Below, piece after piece: positions 50,334 through 63,945 of a stretch of DNA of 64,000 bases. This DNA comes from Panorpa germanica. Its lineage: Eukaryota > Arthropoda > Insecta > Mecoptera > Panorpidae. The translations under genes and the position numbers were made by a program. How positions within the stretch are numbered: position 1 is the stretch's first letter; every line of letters starts with the position of its first letter. A model generated the notes under the pieces. It was not told the origin of the DNA, did no database searches, and worked only from the letters and a program-made list of their open reading frames with translations. The DNA is taken from contig OY783208.1 in assembly GCA_963678705.1 (NCBI GenBank), positions 13,079,782-13,143,781 of the forward strand. Reading direction: 5' to 3'.

Positions 50334-52853
50334 GAGTTCTTTGGCAAAGCCTTTCCCGCCCCCACTTCCCCAATTTCACGCCGCATTTAAGGTTAAATTT
50401 ATTTTCGCCAATATGCACATGCATAGTTTCTTTTTTTTTAATTTGATATTTGGGGCTGTAAACTATTTCCCCTCTATACCCCTAACTCCTGTTTAATTTC
50501 GCAGCACAAAAAACGCACCAAAAATTAATCCAATTCTACTACTGAATGTTATTTGAATATCTAACTTATAGAGAACTATTGTGCTTCTATTTAATATTCT
50601 ACATGCAAAATATAATCGTTCTACCTCCATATTGTTCTTATACTCGGTTTATCACCTCCCACTCTAATGTTACATTTAGGAAAATGTAGTTTTTTTATAT
50701 TTTCGATATTAATATGTCAATCTATCTGTCAATTTATATCTGCATACCAAATTTTAGCTTTGTACTTATATTTTAGCACTAGTTCCTCCCACATACTATC
50801 GCTACTGAACAAATTTGTCAAATCTCAGCACTGGGATCTATTTTGTTTGTATCTAAGAACATATATTTTATATTATAGTCTTTCATCACTATGTATTGTA
50901 CATTTCCGGTTTTTAGCCACCCGCCACTATTTGAAATTTGTGTTTTCTATGGTTTGTCTTATATTTCAACGTTCTAGCTTTGTTGCGACATTGTCCCCAA
51001 AAATTCGGGCCGCTACTGAATAATAATTTTAGTGTTATAATTATTAGCAAATATGGCAATTAGTGTCTTAATACATGGCTCAAGTTTTAATTTTCTTAAT
51101 TTAATATTTCTGGCCTTTACTGTCTCAGTTCTCAAGTTTGGAGTTTTTAATATTTATTCTTTGCAGTCTACTGCGAGCCTTCATACTAAATTTCAACGTT
51201 GGAACTCTTTTCTAACAATACCCTCAAAAAATCGCACCGCTTCTGAATATAATATGTGGTTTTTTAATTATTGGCAAATATTTACAATTAGCGTATGTAC
51301 TCGTATATACATATCGTAAGTTGAAATTGTCTTTATTCAATATTTCTAGATTTTACGGTTCTAACTTCCGCCGCCACAGGAAATTTAGAGTTTCCTATTT
51401 TTGTTTTTATAAGTTACTGTCTACAGAGTGCTTACCTACAAATTTAAATATTCTAACTCTATTCTTACATAGCCTCAGAAAATCGCGCCGCTAATAAATT
51501 ATAAATTTGGTGTTCTAATTATTGGCGATAATGCACAATTAGTGAATCTATACATGTCGCAAATTAATATTTTTTTATTAAATATTAAAGTAATAAATTT
51601 TAAAATTATAATAAATTTTAGGGTTTTAACTCCCACCGCCACTGGAAATTTGGAGTTTTCAATTTTTTCCCTTAATTAGGATTATTGCACTTCCACCACC
51701 CAGTGTACCAATCTCTAAACAAATAATTTGCTAAATTTATTTTTTACTGTTAATCGCTCTGCACCGCCACCCACACTTTAAGCACAACGACTCATCGCTT
51801 GCAACGGAGATACATTCTACCGCCACTACTTCAAGCGCTACCTCTACTTTGCGTACTGACCCCCACTGAATATCTATTTAATATTCTACATGCAAAATAT
51901 CATCGTTGTACCTCTATTTTGTTCTTAAACTCGGTATATCAACCCTCACTCTAGTGTTACACTTAAGAAAATGTAGTTTTTTTTTATATTTTTGTTAATA
52001 ATATGTCAATCTATATCTGCATACTAAACTTCAGCTTTGTATTTATATTTTACCATTAGTACCACCCACATTTCTGCGCTACTGAACAAGCTTGTCAAAT
52101 TTTAACACACGGATCTATTTTATTTGTATCTAAGAACATATATTCTAAACTATAGTCTTTCATCTCTATATATTTCATATTTCTGGTTTATAGCCCCCAG
52201 CGCCCGGCGCCTCTGGAAAGTTGCAGTTTTCTATAGTATGTCTTTAATGACACTCTATATAGGTCCCACGTTCTAAATATCAACGTTCTAGCTCTGTTGC
52301 AACATTGCCCTCAAAAAATCACGCCGCTACTGAATTAAAATTTTGGTAATCCAATTATTGACAAACATGCGCAATTAGTGTCTCAATACATACCCTAAGT
52401 TTTAATACTACTTTTTCAATATTTCTGGCTTTTACTGTCTCAACTCCCCGCGCCACTGGAAATTTAGGGCTGTTTATTTTTTTCATTAATAACTGTCTAC
52501 AGCGAGCATACAAATTAAATTTGAACGTCCTAACTCTATTCTAACATTGCCCCCGGAAATTCGCGCCGCTACTGAACTCAAATTTCAAATGTCCAACTAT
52601 TGGCAAATGTGCACAATTATGATCTCAATACACATACCAAATTTCAGTTTCCTATCTTTTCTAGTTCGTCAGATATTTGCAAAAGTATTTTTTCAAATTT
52701 TACAGTTTTTCCAGAATAATTTTTTCCAGGGAAATTCAGGGATAAATTCAGGGACGAAGAAAGTCTTAGAAATTCGTCCTTTAGATAATATCAAAATTTA
52801 AAAAACTTTGTAGGCGCCGTTTAGAAGATACCATATAGATTTTGTTACCGGAA

Positions 52854-52856
<3 letters not shown>

Positions 52857-52927
<71 letters not shown>
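52857..52927. repeat. (TA)n microsatellite
   Basis: About 70 bp of TA repeats in the H2 unit. A SINE is inserted in it; the counterpart copy at 63865 has a short TA run with no SINE. Confidence 0.9.
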
Positions 52928-52930
<3 letters not shown>

Positions 52931-53180
52931 ACGACACAGTGGGCGAGAGCATTGATGCTTGACGCCGACTGCTGTGTCTTCGGGTTTGATCCCCGGACCA
53001 GATATATATTTTCTGGGTTTGGTTATTATGAACTTATATTGATTATGGTCATACATAATCGTACAGTTATTAGGCAGTGGTGTAGCCCACATATATGAGG
53101 CCACGACACCATAAATACTGCCAACATTGAAGGAGGTCGTCGGTGATAGGACTCAGCATCGGAAATAAGCCGACGTTAAA

Positions 53181-53200
<20 letters not shown>
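52928..53200 (+). mobile_element. tRNA-derived SINE, full length
   Basis: Starts TTGACGACACAGTGGG, has the B box GGGTTTGATCCCCGG, then a tRNA-unrelated body (CAGTTATTAGGCAGTGGTG ... GGAAATAAGCCGACG) and ends in an A16-18 tail followed by (TA)n. The H2 copy at 63840-63890 lacks it, proving insertion. The target duplication is masked by the TA repeat. The same family's heads lie inside the prominin-bearing Copia element. Confidence 0.8.
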
Positions 53201-53215
<15 letters not shown>

Positions 53216-53283
53216 TAAATATCTATGAGTTCTTATGAGTTTTCCATGTTAAATTGGAACATTACGAACATTATAATAGCAAG

Positions 53284-55470
53284 ACTAGCTTTTACCCCCG
53301 TCGCAAGCGACGTCTGTTTTTTGTGAGTGGCTTGAATTCCATGTCAAAATTTAATTCCATTTTTAATTTGAAATAATAAATAAACTCGTCCTATATTAAT
53401 TTTACATATAATAACAATTAATTTTTCATACAAACTGACTAAGAAAATATATTTTTAATATCAAAATAAAAAATATTTTCAATTTATGCGTTATTTGACC
53501 AACTTTTTTCAACATTTGGGATTGTTTTTTTCGATTCATAAATAAGTTACCAATATTAGACTATATACAAAATTTTAACTTTCTAGCACAATTTTTACTT
53601 TCGGCAAATACTGCCCCCCGTGCCCACAAATAAAGTTTTAAAATTTTGAATTTCCTTTTATTAATAATATACTTAATTATTCTAGAATCTAGAATATGAA
53701 CTTTATCCAAAGTTCCCTACCGAGCCTCCGAATTTCTTCAACCCCCCTTTTCTCAATTTTTGAATTTCCAATTTTAGAGAAATGTCAGCACCTTGATACA
53801 CATGCAAAATTTCAACTTTCTATCTTTTACGAATTAAAAGTAATACAGCAAAAAAGGCAATTTTTTTTTCCAGTTTTTCCAAAATTACGACTTTCCAGGA
53901 AATTCAGGAAAAATCCTGGGACCCTAAAAGTCTTAGAATATTTTTCTCTACGAAATAGGCAATTTTCAAAAACATTGACGATGCCGTTTTCGCGCTGCCA
54001 TACAAAATTTACTACCAAACTTATAAGAATATAAGATCCTTAGAGTTTACCCCCGTCGCAATGCGACGTCCTTTTGTCGTGTATGATTTGAATCCAATAA
54101 AATAATTCGTAATTACATTTCATATTTAATTCTATTTTTAAATTGAAATAATAAATAAACTCGCCCACATATAAATTGACTAAAAAAAATTATTTTTTTT
54201 ATCAAAATAAAAAATATTTTCAATTTATGCATTATTTGACCAACTTTTTTTCAAAATTTGGGATTTTTTTTTCGATTCGTAAATAAGTTACCAATATTAG
54301 CCTATATTCAAAATTTCAACTTTTTAGCACAATTTTTACTCTCAGCAAATACTACCCCCGTGCCTTAAAATAAAATTTTGAAATTTTGAATTTTTTTTTA
54401 TTAATAAAATACTTAATTATTCTAGAATCCAGAATATGAACTTTCTCCAAAGTTCCCTACCGGGCCCCCGAATTTCGTCAACACCCTCTTTGTCAATTTT
54501 TGAATTTCTAATTTTTGAAAAATGTCAGCACTGAATACCTTAATACACATGCAAAATTTCAGCTTTCTATCTTTTACGAATTAAAAGTAATACAGCAAAA
54601 AAGGCTCACTTTTTTTCCAGATTTTCCAAAATTACGGGTTTCTAGGAAATTCAGGGGAAAATCTGGGGACGCTAGAAGTCTTAGAATTTTTTTCTCTTTA
54701 AAGTCTTTAAAGTCTCTTTTAACGTCTAGAGTTTACCCCCGTCGCAAAGTGACGTCTTTTTGGCGTGTATTATTTGAATCCAATAAAATAATTCGTAATT
54801 AAATTTCATATTTAACTGTTCTATTTTTAAATTGAAATAATAAATAAACTCGCACATATACATTGACACATATAAATTGACTAAAAAAATATATTTTTTT
54901 TATCAAAATAAAAAATATTTTCAAATTATGCGTTATTTGACCAACTTTTTTTCAAAACTTGGTATTTTTTTTTTCGATTCGTAAATAAGTTACCAAGGTT
55001 AGCCTATATACAAAATTTCAACTTTCTAGCACAATTTTTACTCTCGGCAAATACTGCCCACGTGCCCCCCAATAAAATTTTGAAATTTTGAATTTTTTTT
55101 TATTAATAATATACCTAATTATTCTAGAATCCAGAATATGAACTTTCTCAAAAGTTCCGTACCGGGCCCCCGAATTTCTTCAACAACCCCTTTTTCAATT
55201 TTTGAATTTCTAATTTTTGAGAAATGTCAGCATTAAGTACCTTAATACACATGCAAAATTTCAACTTTCTATCTTTTACGAATTAAAAGTAATACAGCAA
55301 AAAAGGGATCACTTTTTTCCAGTTTTTCCAAAATTACGGGTTTCCAGGAAATTCAGGGAAAAATCCGGGGACGCCAAAAATCTTAGAATATTTATCCCTA
55401 CGAAATAGGAAATTTTCAAAAGATCGCGGGAGCCGTTTTCGCGCTGTTATACAAAATTCAGTACCAAACA
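53284..55470 (-). mobile_element. Tandem array of H1 Helitron-like units, left arm
   Basis: Three minus-strand units with 3' hairpins at 53284, about 54046 and about 54728. Spacing is 680-760 bp. The first ends in CTAGT; the inner two have GAGTTTACCCCCGTCGC with CTAGA or no CTAGT. Unit bodies share AGAATATGAACTTTCTCCAA, CAAAATTTCAACTTTCTATC and TTTTCGCGCTG phrases. Open frames across them are non-coding by-products. Confidence 0.7.
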
Positions 55471-58400
55471 TATAAGAATATAAGAATATAAGAATATAAG
55501 AATATAAGAATATAAGAATATAAGAATATAAGAATATAAGAATATAAGAATATAAGAATATAAGAATATAAGAATATAAGAATATAAGAATATTAGAATA
55601 TAAGAATATAAGAATATAAGAATATAAGAATATAAGAATATAAGAATATAAGAATATAAGAATATAAGAATATAAGAATATAAGAATATAAGAATATAAG
55701 AATATAAGAATATAAGAATATAAGAATATAAGAATATAAGAATATAAGAATATAAGAATATAAGAATATAAGAATATAAGAATATAAGAATATAAGAATA
55801 TAAGAATATAAGAATATAAGAATATAAGAATATAAGAATATAAGAATATAAGAATATAAGAATATAAGAATATAAGAATATAAGAATATAAGAATATAAG
55901 AATATAAGAATATAAGAATATAAGAATATAAGAATATAAGAATATAAGAATATAAGAATATAAGAATATAAGAATATAAGAATATAAGAATATAAGAATA
56001 TAAGAATATAAGAATATAAGAATATAAGAATATAAGAATATAAGAATATAAGAATATAAGAATATAAGAATATAAGAATATAAGAATATAAGAATATAAG
56101 AATATAAGAATATAAGAATATAAGAATATAAGAATATAAGAATATAAGAATATAAGAATATAAGAATATAAGAATATAAGAATATAAGAATATAAGAATA
56201 TAAGAATATAAGAATATAAGAATATAAGAATATAAGAATATAAGAATATAAGAATATAAGAATATAAGAATATAAGAATATAAGAATATAAGAATATAAG
56301 AATATAAGAATATAAGAATATAAGAATATAAGAATATAAGAATATAAGAATATAAGAATATAAGAATATAAGAATATAAGAATATAAGAATATAAGAATA
56401 TAAGAATATAAGAATATAAGAATATAAGAATATAAGAATATAAGAATATAAGAATATAAGAATATAAGAATATAAGAATATAAGAATATAAGAATATAAG
56501 AATATAAGAATATAAGAATATAAGAATATAAGAATATAAGAATATAAGAATATAAGAATATAAGAATATAAGAATATAAGAATATAAGAATATAAGAATA
56601 TAAGAATATAAGAATATAAGAATATAAGAATATAAGAATATAAGAATATAAGAATATAAGAATATAAGAATATAAGAATATAAGAATATAAGAATATAAG
56701 AATATAAGAATATAAGAATATAAGAATATAAGAATATAAGAATATAAGAATATAAGAATATAAGAATATAAGAATATAAGAATATAAGAATATAAGAATA
56801 TAAGAATATAAGAATATAAGAATATAAGAATATAAGAATATAAGAATATAAGAATATAAGAATATAAGAATATAAGAATATAAGAATATAAGAATATAAG
56901 AATATAAGAATATAAGAATATAAGAATATAAGAATATAAGAATATAAGAATATAAGAATATAAGAATATAAGAATATAAGAATATAAGAATATAAGAATA
57001 TAAGAATATAAGAATATAAGAATATAAGAATATAAGAATATAAGAATATAAGAATATAAGAATATAAGAATATAAGAATATAAGAATATAAGAATATAAG
57101 AATATAAGAATATAAGAATATAAGAATATAAGAATATAAGAATATAAGAATATAAGAATATAAGAATATAAGAATATAAGAATATAAGAATATAAGAATA
57201 TAAGAATATAAGAATATAAGAATATAAGAATATAAGAATATAAGAATATAAGAATATAAGAATATAAGAATATAAGAATATAAGAATATAAGAATATAAG
57301 AATATAAGAATATAAGAATATAAGAATATAAGAATATAAGAATATAAGAATATAAGAATATAAGAATATAAGAATATAAGAATATAAGAATATAAGAATA
57401 TAAGAATATAAGAATATAAGAATATAAGAATATAAGAATATAAGAATATAAGAATATAAGAATATAAGAATATAAGAATATAAGAATATAAGAATATAAG
57501 AATATAAGAATATAAGAATATAAGAATATAAGAATATAAGAATATAAGAATATAAGAATATAAGAATATAAGAATATAAGAATATAAGAATATAAGAATA
57601 TAAGAATATAAGAATATAAGAATATAAGAATATAAGAATATAAGAATATAAGAATATAAGAATATAAGAATATAAGAATATAAGAATATAAGAATATAAG
57701 AATATAAGAATATAAGAATATAAGAATATAAGAATATAAGAATATAAGAATATAAGAATATAAGAATATAAGAATATAAGAATATAAGAATATAAGAATA
57801 TAAGAATATAAGAATATAAGAATATAAGAATATAAGAATATAAGAATATAAGAATATAAGAATATAAGAATATAAGAATATAAGAATATAAGAATATAAG
57901 AATATAAGAATATAAGAATATAAGAATATAAGAATATAAGAATATAAGAATATAAGAATATAAGAATATAAGAATATAAGAATATAAGAATATAAGAATA
58001 TAAGAATATAAGAATATAAGAATATAAGAATATAAGAATATAAGAATATAAGAATATAAGAATATAAGAATATAAGAATATAAGAATATAAGAATATAAG
58101 AATATAAGAATATAAGAATATAAGAATATAAGAATATAAGAATATAAGAATATAAGAATATAAGAATATAAGAATATAAGAATATAAGAATATAAGAATA
58201 TAAGAATATAAGAATATAAGAATATAAGAATATAAGAATATAAGAATATAAGAATATAAGAATATAAGAATATAAGAATATAAGAATATAAGAATATAAG
58301 AATATAAGAATATAAGAATATAAGAATATAAGAATATAAGAATATAAGAATATAAGAATATAAGAATATAAGAATATAAGAATATAAGAATATAAGAATA

Positions 58401-59841
58401 TAAGAATATAAGAATATAAGAATATAAGAATATAAGAATATAAGAATATAAGAATATAAGAATATAAGAATATAAGAATATAAGAATATAAGAATATAAG
58501 AATATAAGAATATAAGAATATAAGAATATAAGAATATAAGAATATAAGAATATAAGAATATAAGAATATAAGAATATAAGAATATAAGAATATAAGAATA
58601 TAAGAATATAAGAATATAAGAATATAAGAATATAAGAATATAAGAATATAAGAATATAAGAATATAAGAATATAAGAATATAAGAATATAAGAATATAAG
58701 AATATAAGAATATAAGAATATAAGAATATAAGAATATAAGAATATAAGAATATAAGAATATAAGAATATAAGAATATAAGAATATAAGAATATAAGAATA
58801 TAAGAATATAAGAATATAAGAATATAAGAATATAAGAATATAAGAATATAAGAATATAAGAATATAAGAATATAAGAATATAAGAATATAAGAATATAAG
58901 AATATAAGAATATAAGAATATAAGAATATAAGAATATAAGAATATAAGAATATAAGAATATAAGAATATAAGAATATAAGAATATAAGAATATAAGAATA
59001 TAAGAATATAAGAATATAAGAATATAAGAATATAAGAATATAAATATAAGAATATAAGAATATAAGAATATAAGAATATAAGAATATAAGAATATAAGAA
59101 TATAAGAATATAAGAATATAAGAATATAAGAATATAAGAATATAAGAATATAAGAATATAAGAATATAAGAATATAAGAATATAAGAATATAAGAATATA
59201 AGAATATAAGAATATAAGAATATAAGAATATAAGAATATAAGAATATAAGAATATAAGAATATAAGAATATAAGAATATAAGAATATAAGAATATAAGAA
59301 TATAAGAATATAAGAATATAAGAATATAAGAATATAAGAATATAAGAATATAAGAATATAAGAATATAAGAATATAAGAATATAAGAATATAAGAATATA
59401 AGAATATAAGAATATAAGAATATAAGAATATAAGAATATAAGAATATAAGAATATAAGAATATAAGAATATAAGAATATAAGAATATAAGAATATAAGAA
59501 TATAAGAATATAAGAATATAAGAATATAAGAATATAAGAATATAAGAATATAAGAATATAAGAATATAAGAATATAAGAATATAAGAATATAAGAATATA
59601 AGAATATAAGAATATAAGAATATAAGAATATAAGAATATAAGAATATAAGAATATAAGAATATAAGAATATAAGAATATAAGAATATAAGAATATAAGAA
59701 TATAAGAATATAAGAATATAAGAATATAAGAATATAAGAATATAAGAATATAAGAATATAAGAATATAAGAATATAAGAATATAAGAATATAAGAATATA
59801 AGAATATAAGAATATAAGAATATAAGAATATAAGAATATAA
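55471..59841. repeat. (TATAAGAA)n octamer microsatellite, at least 4.37 kb
   Basis: About 546 uninterrupted copies of an 8-bp unit. I see only two irregularities: a base change at 55594 and a 2-bp loss near 59043. It runs into the assembly gap, so the true length is unknown. The long minus-strand open frame (repeating YILIFLYS) exists only because 8 copies of 3 make 24 nt without a stop. Short seeds of the same octamer occur at the 5' edges of H1 units (43868-43900, 54018-54035, 61306-61346). Confidence 0.95.
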
Positions 59842-60041
59842 NNNNNNNNNNNNNNNNNNNNNNNNNNNNNNNNNNNNNNNNNNNNNNNNNNNNNNNNNNN
59901 NNNNNNNNNNNNNNNNNNNNNNNNNNNNNNNNNNNNNNNNNNNNNNNNNNNNNNNNNNNNNNNNNNNNNNNNNNNNNNNNNNNNNNNNNNNNNNNNNNNN
60001 NNNNNNNNNNNNNNNNNNNNNNNNNNNNNNNNNNNNNNNNN
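59842..60041. other. Assembly gap (200 N)
   Basis: 200 N, a conventional placeholder size. It lies at the far end of the octamer array. Confidence 0.99.
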
Positions 60042-61305
60042 TACTTTGAGTTGGTAAGAAGATAGAAAGTTGAAATTTTGCATCTGTATTAAGGTATTCA
60101 ATGCTGACATTTCCTCAAAAATTAGAAATTAAAAAAATTGAAAAAGGGGGGGTTAAAGAAATTCGGGAGCCCGGTAGGGAACTTTGGAGAAAGTTAGGGA
60201 ACTTTGGAGAAAGTTCATATTCTGGATTCTAGAATAATTAAGTATATTATGAATAAAAAAAAATTCAAAATTTCAAAATTTTATTTGGGGGCATGGGGCA
60301 GTATTTGCCGAGAGTAAAAATTGTGCTAGAAAGTTGAAATTTTGTATATAGGCTAACCATGGAAACTTATTTACGAATCGAAAAATCCCAACTTTTGAAA
60401 AAAAGTTGGTCAAATAGCGCATAAATTGAAAATATTTTTTATTTTGATAAAAAAATATATTTTTTTAGTCAATTTATATGTGGTTATGAATATGTGCGCG
60501 AGTTTATTTATTATTTCAATTTAAAAGTAGAGTTAAATATGAAATGTAATTACGAATTATTTTATTGGATTCAAATAATACACGCCAAAAAGACGTCGTG
60601 TTGCGACGGGGGTAAACTCTAGACTTTAAAAGAGACTTTAAACAGAAAAAAATTCTAAGACTTTTGGCGTCCCCTGAATTTCCTGGAAACGCGTAATTTT
60701 GGAAAAACTGAAAAAAAGTGAGCCCTTTTTGGTGTATTACTTTTAATTCGTAAAAGATAGAAAGTTGAAATTTTGCATGTGTATTAAGGTATTCAATGCT
60801 GACATATCTCAAAAATTAGAAATTTAAAAATTGAAAAAGGAGGGGTTGAAGAAATTCGGGGGCTCGGTAGGGAACGTTGGAGAAAGTTCATATTCTGGGT
60901 TCTAGAATAATTAAGTATATTATTAATAAAAGAAAATTCAAAATTTTAAAATTTTATTTGGGGGCACAAGGGCAGTTTTTGTCGAAAGTAAAAATTGTGC
61001 AAAAAACTTGAAATTTTGTATATAAGCTAACCTTGGTAACTTATTTACGAATCGAACAAAAAAATTCCAATTTTAAAAAAAATGTTAGTCAAATAACGTA
61101 TAAATTGAAAATATTTTTTATTTTGTTAAAAAGAATATATTTTCTTAGTCAGTTTATATGAAAAATTATTTATTTTTGTATGTAAAATTTATATAGAACA
61201 AGTTAAATATTTGAATTTTAAAATGGAAATTACATTTGACATGAAATTAAAGCCATACACAAAAGACAGACGTCGCTTGCGACGGGGGTAAAAGCTAGTA
61301 AGAAT
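60042..61305 (+). mobile_element. Tandem array of H1 Helitron-like units, right arm
   Basis: Two plus-strand units with 3' ends at about 60620 (GTCGTGTTGCGACGGGGG then TAAACTCTAGA) and 61305 (CGTCGCTTGCGACG then GGGGGTAAAAGCTAGT). These are the reverse complement of the left-arm units, so the two arms point outward from the octamer array. The first unit contains a short local duplication (GGGAACTTTGGAGAAAGTT twice, 60177-60213). Confidence 0.7.
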
Positions 61306-61377
61306 ATAAGATCATAAGAATATAAGAATATAAGATTATAAGAATAGATTCAAACAGTTGGAACATTATAATATAGG
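61306..61377. repeat. Octamer seed and junction between H1 and H2 units
   Basis: AAGAATATAAGATCATAAG, a few TATAAGAA copies, then CAGTTGGAACATTATAATA, identical in layout to 43868-43927. Confidence 0.6.
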
Positions 61378-63945
61378 ACTAGCGCTTCGCCCCGTCGCAA
61401 AGCGACGTGTATTTAATATTTGTGAATAAAAAAAGTTATTTGATAAATTGAAAATAATGCAAAATATTATTTTAAAGTAATTTTCGCTAAAATATATCAT
61501 CTTTTAAATTTATGTTTCCTTATTTTGTTATAATTCTTTCATTTACAGTAATAAAGCACTGTATTGACCAGTCTCCAGTGCCCCCGCCCATAAGCCCCAA
61601 TCATCACCTCTTGGCTCCATGCTTTCTTTCGTTTCCGAACTTTTAATTTGATTCCTCTAAACTTCCGCCATGGATCGCCTCCTTCCTTTAGCACTCTGTA
61701 TCGCTTCTTCCCTGAGCATCGTCAGTTCTTAGTGTACTTTCACAGCGCCCCCGCTACAGCGCTATAAATAAATAATCCTTTGCTTCCTCCTCCCTGCGTT
61801 AAATTTTCTAGTTTACGTTAATGAAGCACAGTATTAAACAATGTCCACTGCCCAGCCGCAAAACACCAATCATCACCTCTTGGCTCCATGCCCTGTATCG
61901 TTCTCGCACTTTCAATTGTATTCCTCTGCACCTCTGCCACAATGCGCCCATTTGCAACACCACAGCCCAACTGAGCATCATCGCTCATTGGGGCACTTTC
62001 CTATCGCCCCCGTTTTCGCGCAATCATTAAGTAATCCTGCGCTTCCACCCACTGCGTACTAATCCCTTAGCAATTAGTTTTCAAAATTAATACTTTACAA
62101 CCTGCATACTAAATTTCATCCTTAGAAGTACATTATTTTAAAATAATTATTCGATAAGATAAATGTAAACCTACCAATTACATTAATTAATTTATGTTTT
62201 TAAGGCCTAGCGGTTCGCTCCTAATAATCTCATCTCTAGCCCTTATCTCTCCCGTTATTGCACTTTCGATTTAATCCCCATGCACCGCTTACAGTTCCAG
62301 CACCAAAGCACATATTCTGCAACACGGTTGCCTTCCAGAGCCATTATAATCTATCGTCACTACTTCTAACACCACCGTTACCTACTGAACCCCAGCGCCA
62401 CACTCTCCTCCAATGAGGCACTACCAATTCGATATTACAGCAATTCATTTACATAATTAAAACAGCACTGTAATCTTATGTTCTAATTTTCGTATTTATA
62501 TTTACGATATAATATTAGCCTCCCCATTAATCCGCGCTCATGAAATAAAATTGTCAAATTTTAGGCATAGCAATCTATTTTGCTCGTAACAATTCACTCT
62601 ACCTTTATAACCTTTATCTACCTCTACTTTTATAAATGATCGAAATTTCAAAATTGAGCTCTTTGGCAAAACCTTTCCCGCCCCCAATTTCAAGCCGCTA
62701 CTAAGATTAAATTTATTTTCGCAAATATGCACATGCATAGTTTCTATTTTTTTTAATTAGATATTTGGGGCTGTTAACTATTTCCCCCCTATACCTCTCA
62801 CTCCCATTCGATTTCGCAGCACAACAAACGCACCAAAAATCAATCCAATTCTACTACTGAATGTAATTTGACTTTTAAAGTTATAGAAAACTATTGTGTT
62901 TCTATTCAATATACTACATGCAAAATATCATCGCTGTACCTCTATATTGTTATTATACTAGGTTTAACACCCCCTGCTCTAATGGTACACATAAGAAAAT
63001 ATAGTTTGTTTATATTTTCGTTATTAATGTGTCAATCTATATCTGCATACTAAATTTCAGCTTTGTATTTTTATTTTAGTACCCCCCACATACCTCCGCT
63101 ACTGAAGAAGTTTGTCAAATTTTAGCACAGGGATCTATTTTGCTTGTACCTAAGAGCATATATTCTAAACTATAGCCATTCATCTCTATATATTTCATAT
63201 TTCTGTTTTTTGGCCCCCAGCGCCCGCCGCCTCTGGAAAGTTGCAGTTTTCTATAGTTTGTCTTTAATGACACTCTATATAGGGCCTACGTTCCAAATAT
63301 CAACTTTTTACCTCTATTGCGACATTGCCCCCCAAAAAATCACGCCGCTACTGAATTAAAATTTTGGTAATCCAATTATTGGCAAACATGCGCAATTAGT
63401 GTCTCAATACATACCCTAAGTTTTAATACTACTTTTTCAATATTTCTGGCTTTTACTGTCTCAACTCCCGCCGCAACTGGAAATTTGGGGCTCTTTATTT
63501 TTTTTCATTAATGACTGTCTAGAGCGAGCCTACATATTAAATTTGAACGTCCTAACTCTATTCTAACATTGCCCCCGGAAATTCGCGCCGCTACTGAACT
63601 CAAATTTCAAATGTCCAACTATTGGCAAATGTGCACAATTATGATCTCACTACACATACCAAATTTCAGTTTTCTATCTTTTCTAGTTCGTCAGATATTT
63701 GCAAAAGTATTTTTTCGAATTTTCCAGTTTTTCCAGAATAATTTTTTTCAGGGAAATTCAGGGAAAAATTCAGGGACGTAGAAATTCGTCCTTTACATAA
63801 TATCAAAATTTAAAAAACTTTGTAGGCGCCGTTTAGAAGGTACCATACAGATTTTGTTACCGGATATATATATATATAAATATCTATGAGTTCTTATGAG
63901 TTTTCCATGTTAAATTGGAACATTACGAACATTATAATAGTAAGA
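61378..63945 (-). mobile_element. Family H2 Helitron-like unit, uninterrupted copy
   Basis: 3' end at 61378 (GGGCGAAGCGCTAGT after hairpin CGTCGCTTTGCGACG, minus strand). It aligns with 43928-45200 and 50334-53270 in direct orientation but lacks about 1.6 kb of the middle sub-repeats, the BEL element and the SINE. It provides the empty site for both insertions. No coding signature. Confidence 0.75.

Larger units (their letters stand above)
50334..53270 (-). mobile_element. Family H2 Helitron-like unit, 5' part, with internal sub-repeats
   Basis: Continuation of 43928-45204. Contains degenerate sub-repeats keyed on CGCCGCTACTGAA, followed by an AATTATTGGCAAA-like and a CAATTAGTGTCTCAATACAT-like phrase, at about 51010, 51237, 51487, 52320 and 52562. 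Most are 230-250 bp apart. No coding signature. The 5' edge, ending near ACATTATAATAG, abuts the next H1 unit at 53284. Counterpart: 62655-63945. Confidence 0.65.

Noticed and set aside
50667-51319. 118- and 88-codon plus-strand ORFs in the H2 unit
   Set aside because: Hydrophobic frames from T-rich Helitron-like sequence. Equivalent frames in the sister copy are broken differently.
53696-55408. Similar 60-110-codon frames repeated in the H1 units
   Set aside because: They recur because the units are repeats. The frames differ between copies through indels, and stop placement shows no coding constraint.
55593-60110. 1505-codon minus-strand open frame
   Set aside because: It is a translation of the octamer microsatellite (period 24 nt in protein space) and runs through 200 N. 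There is no gene.
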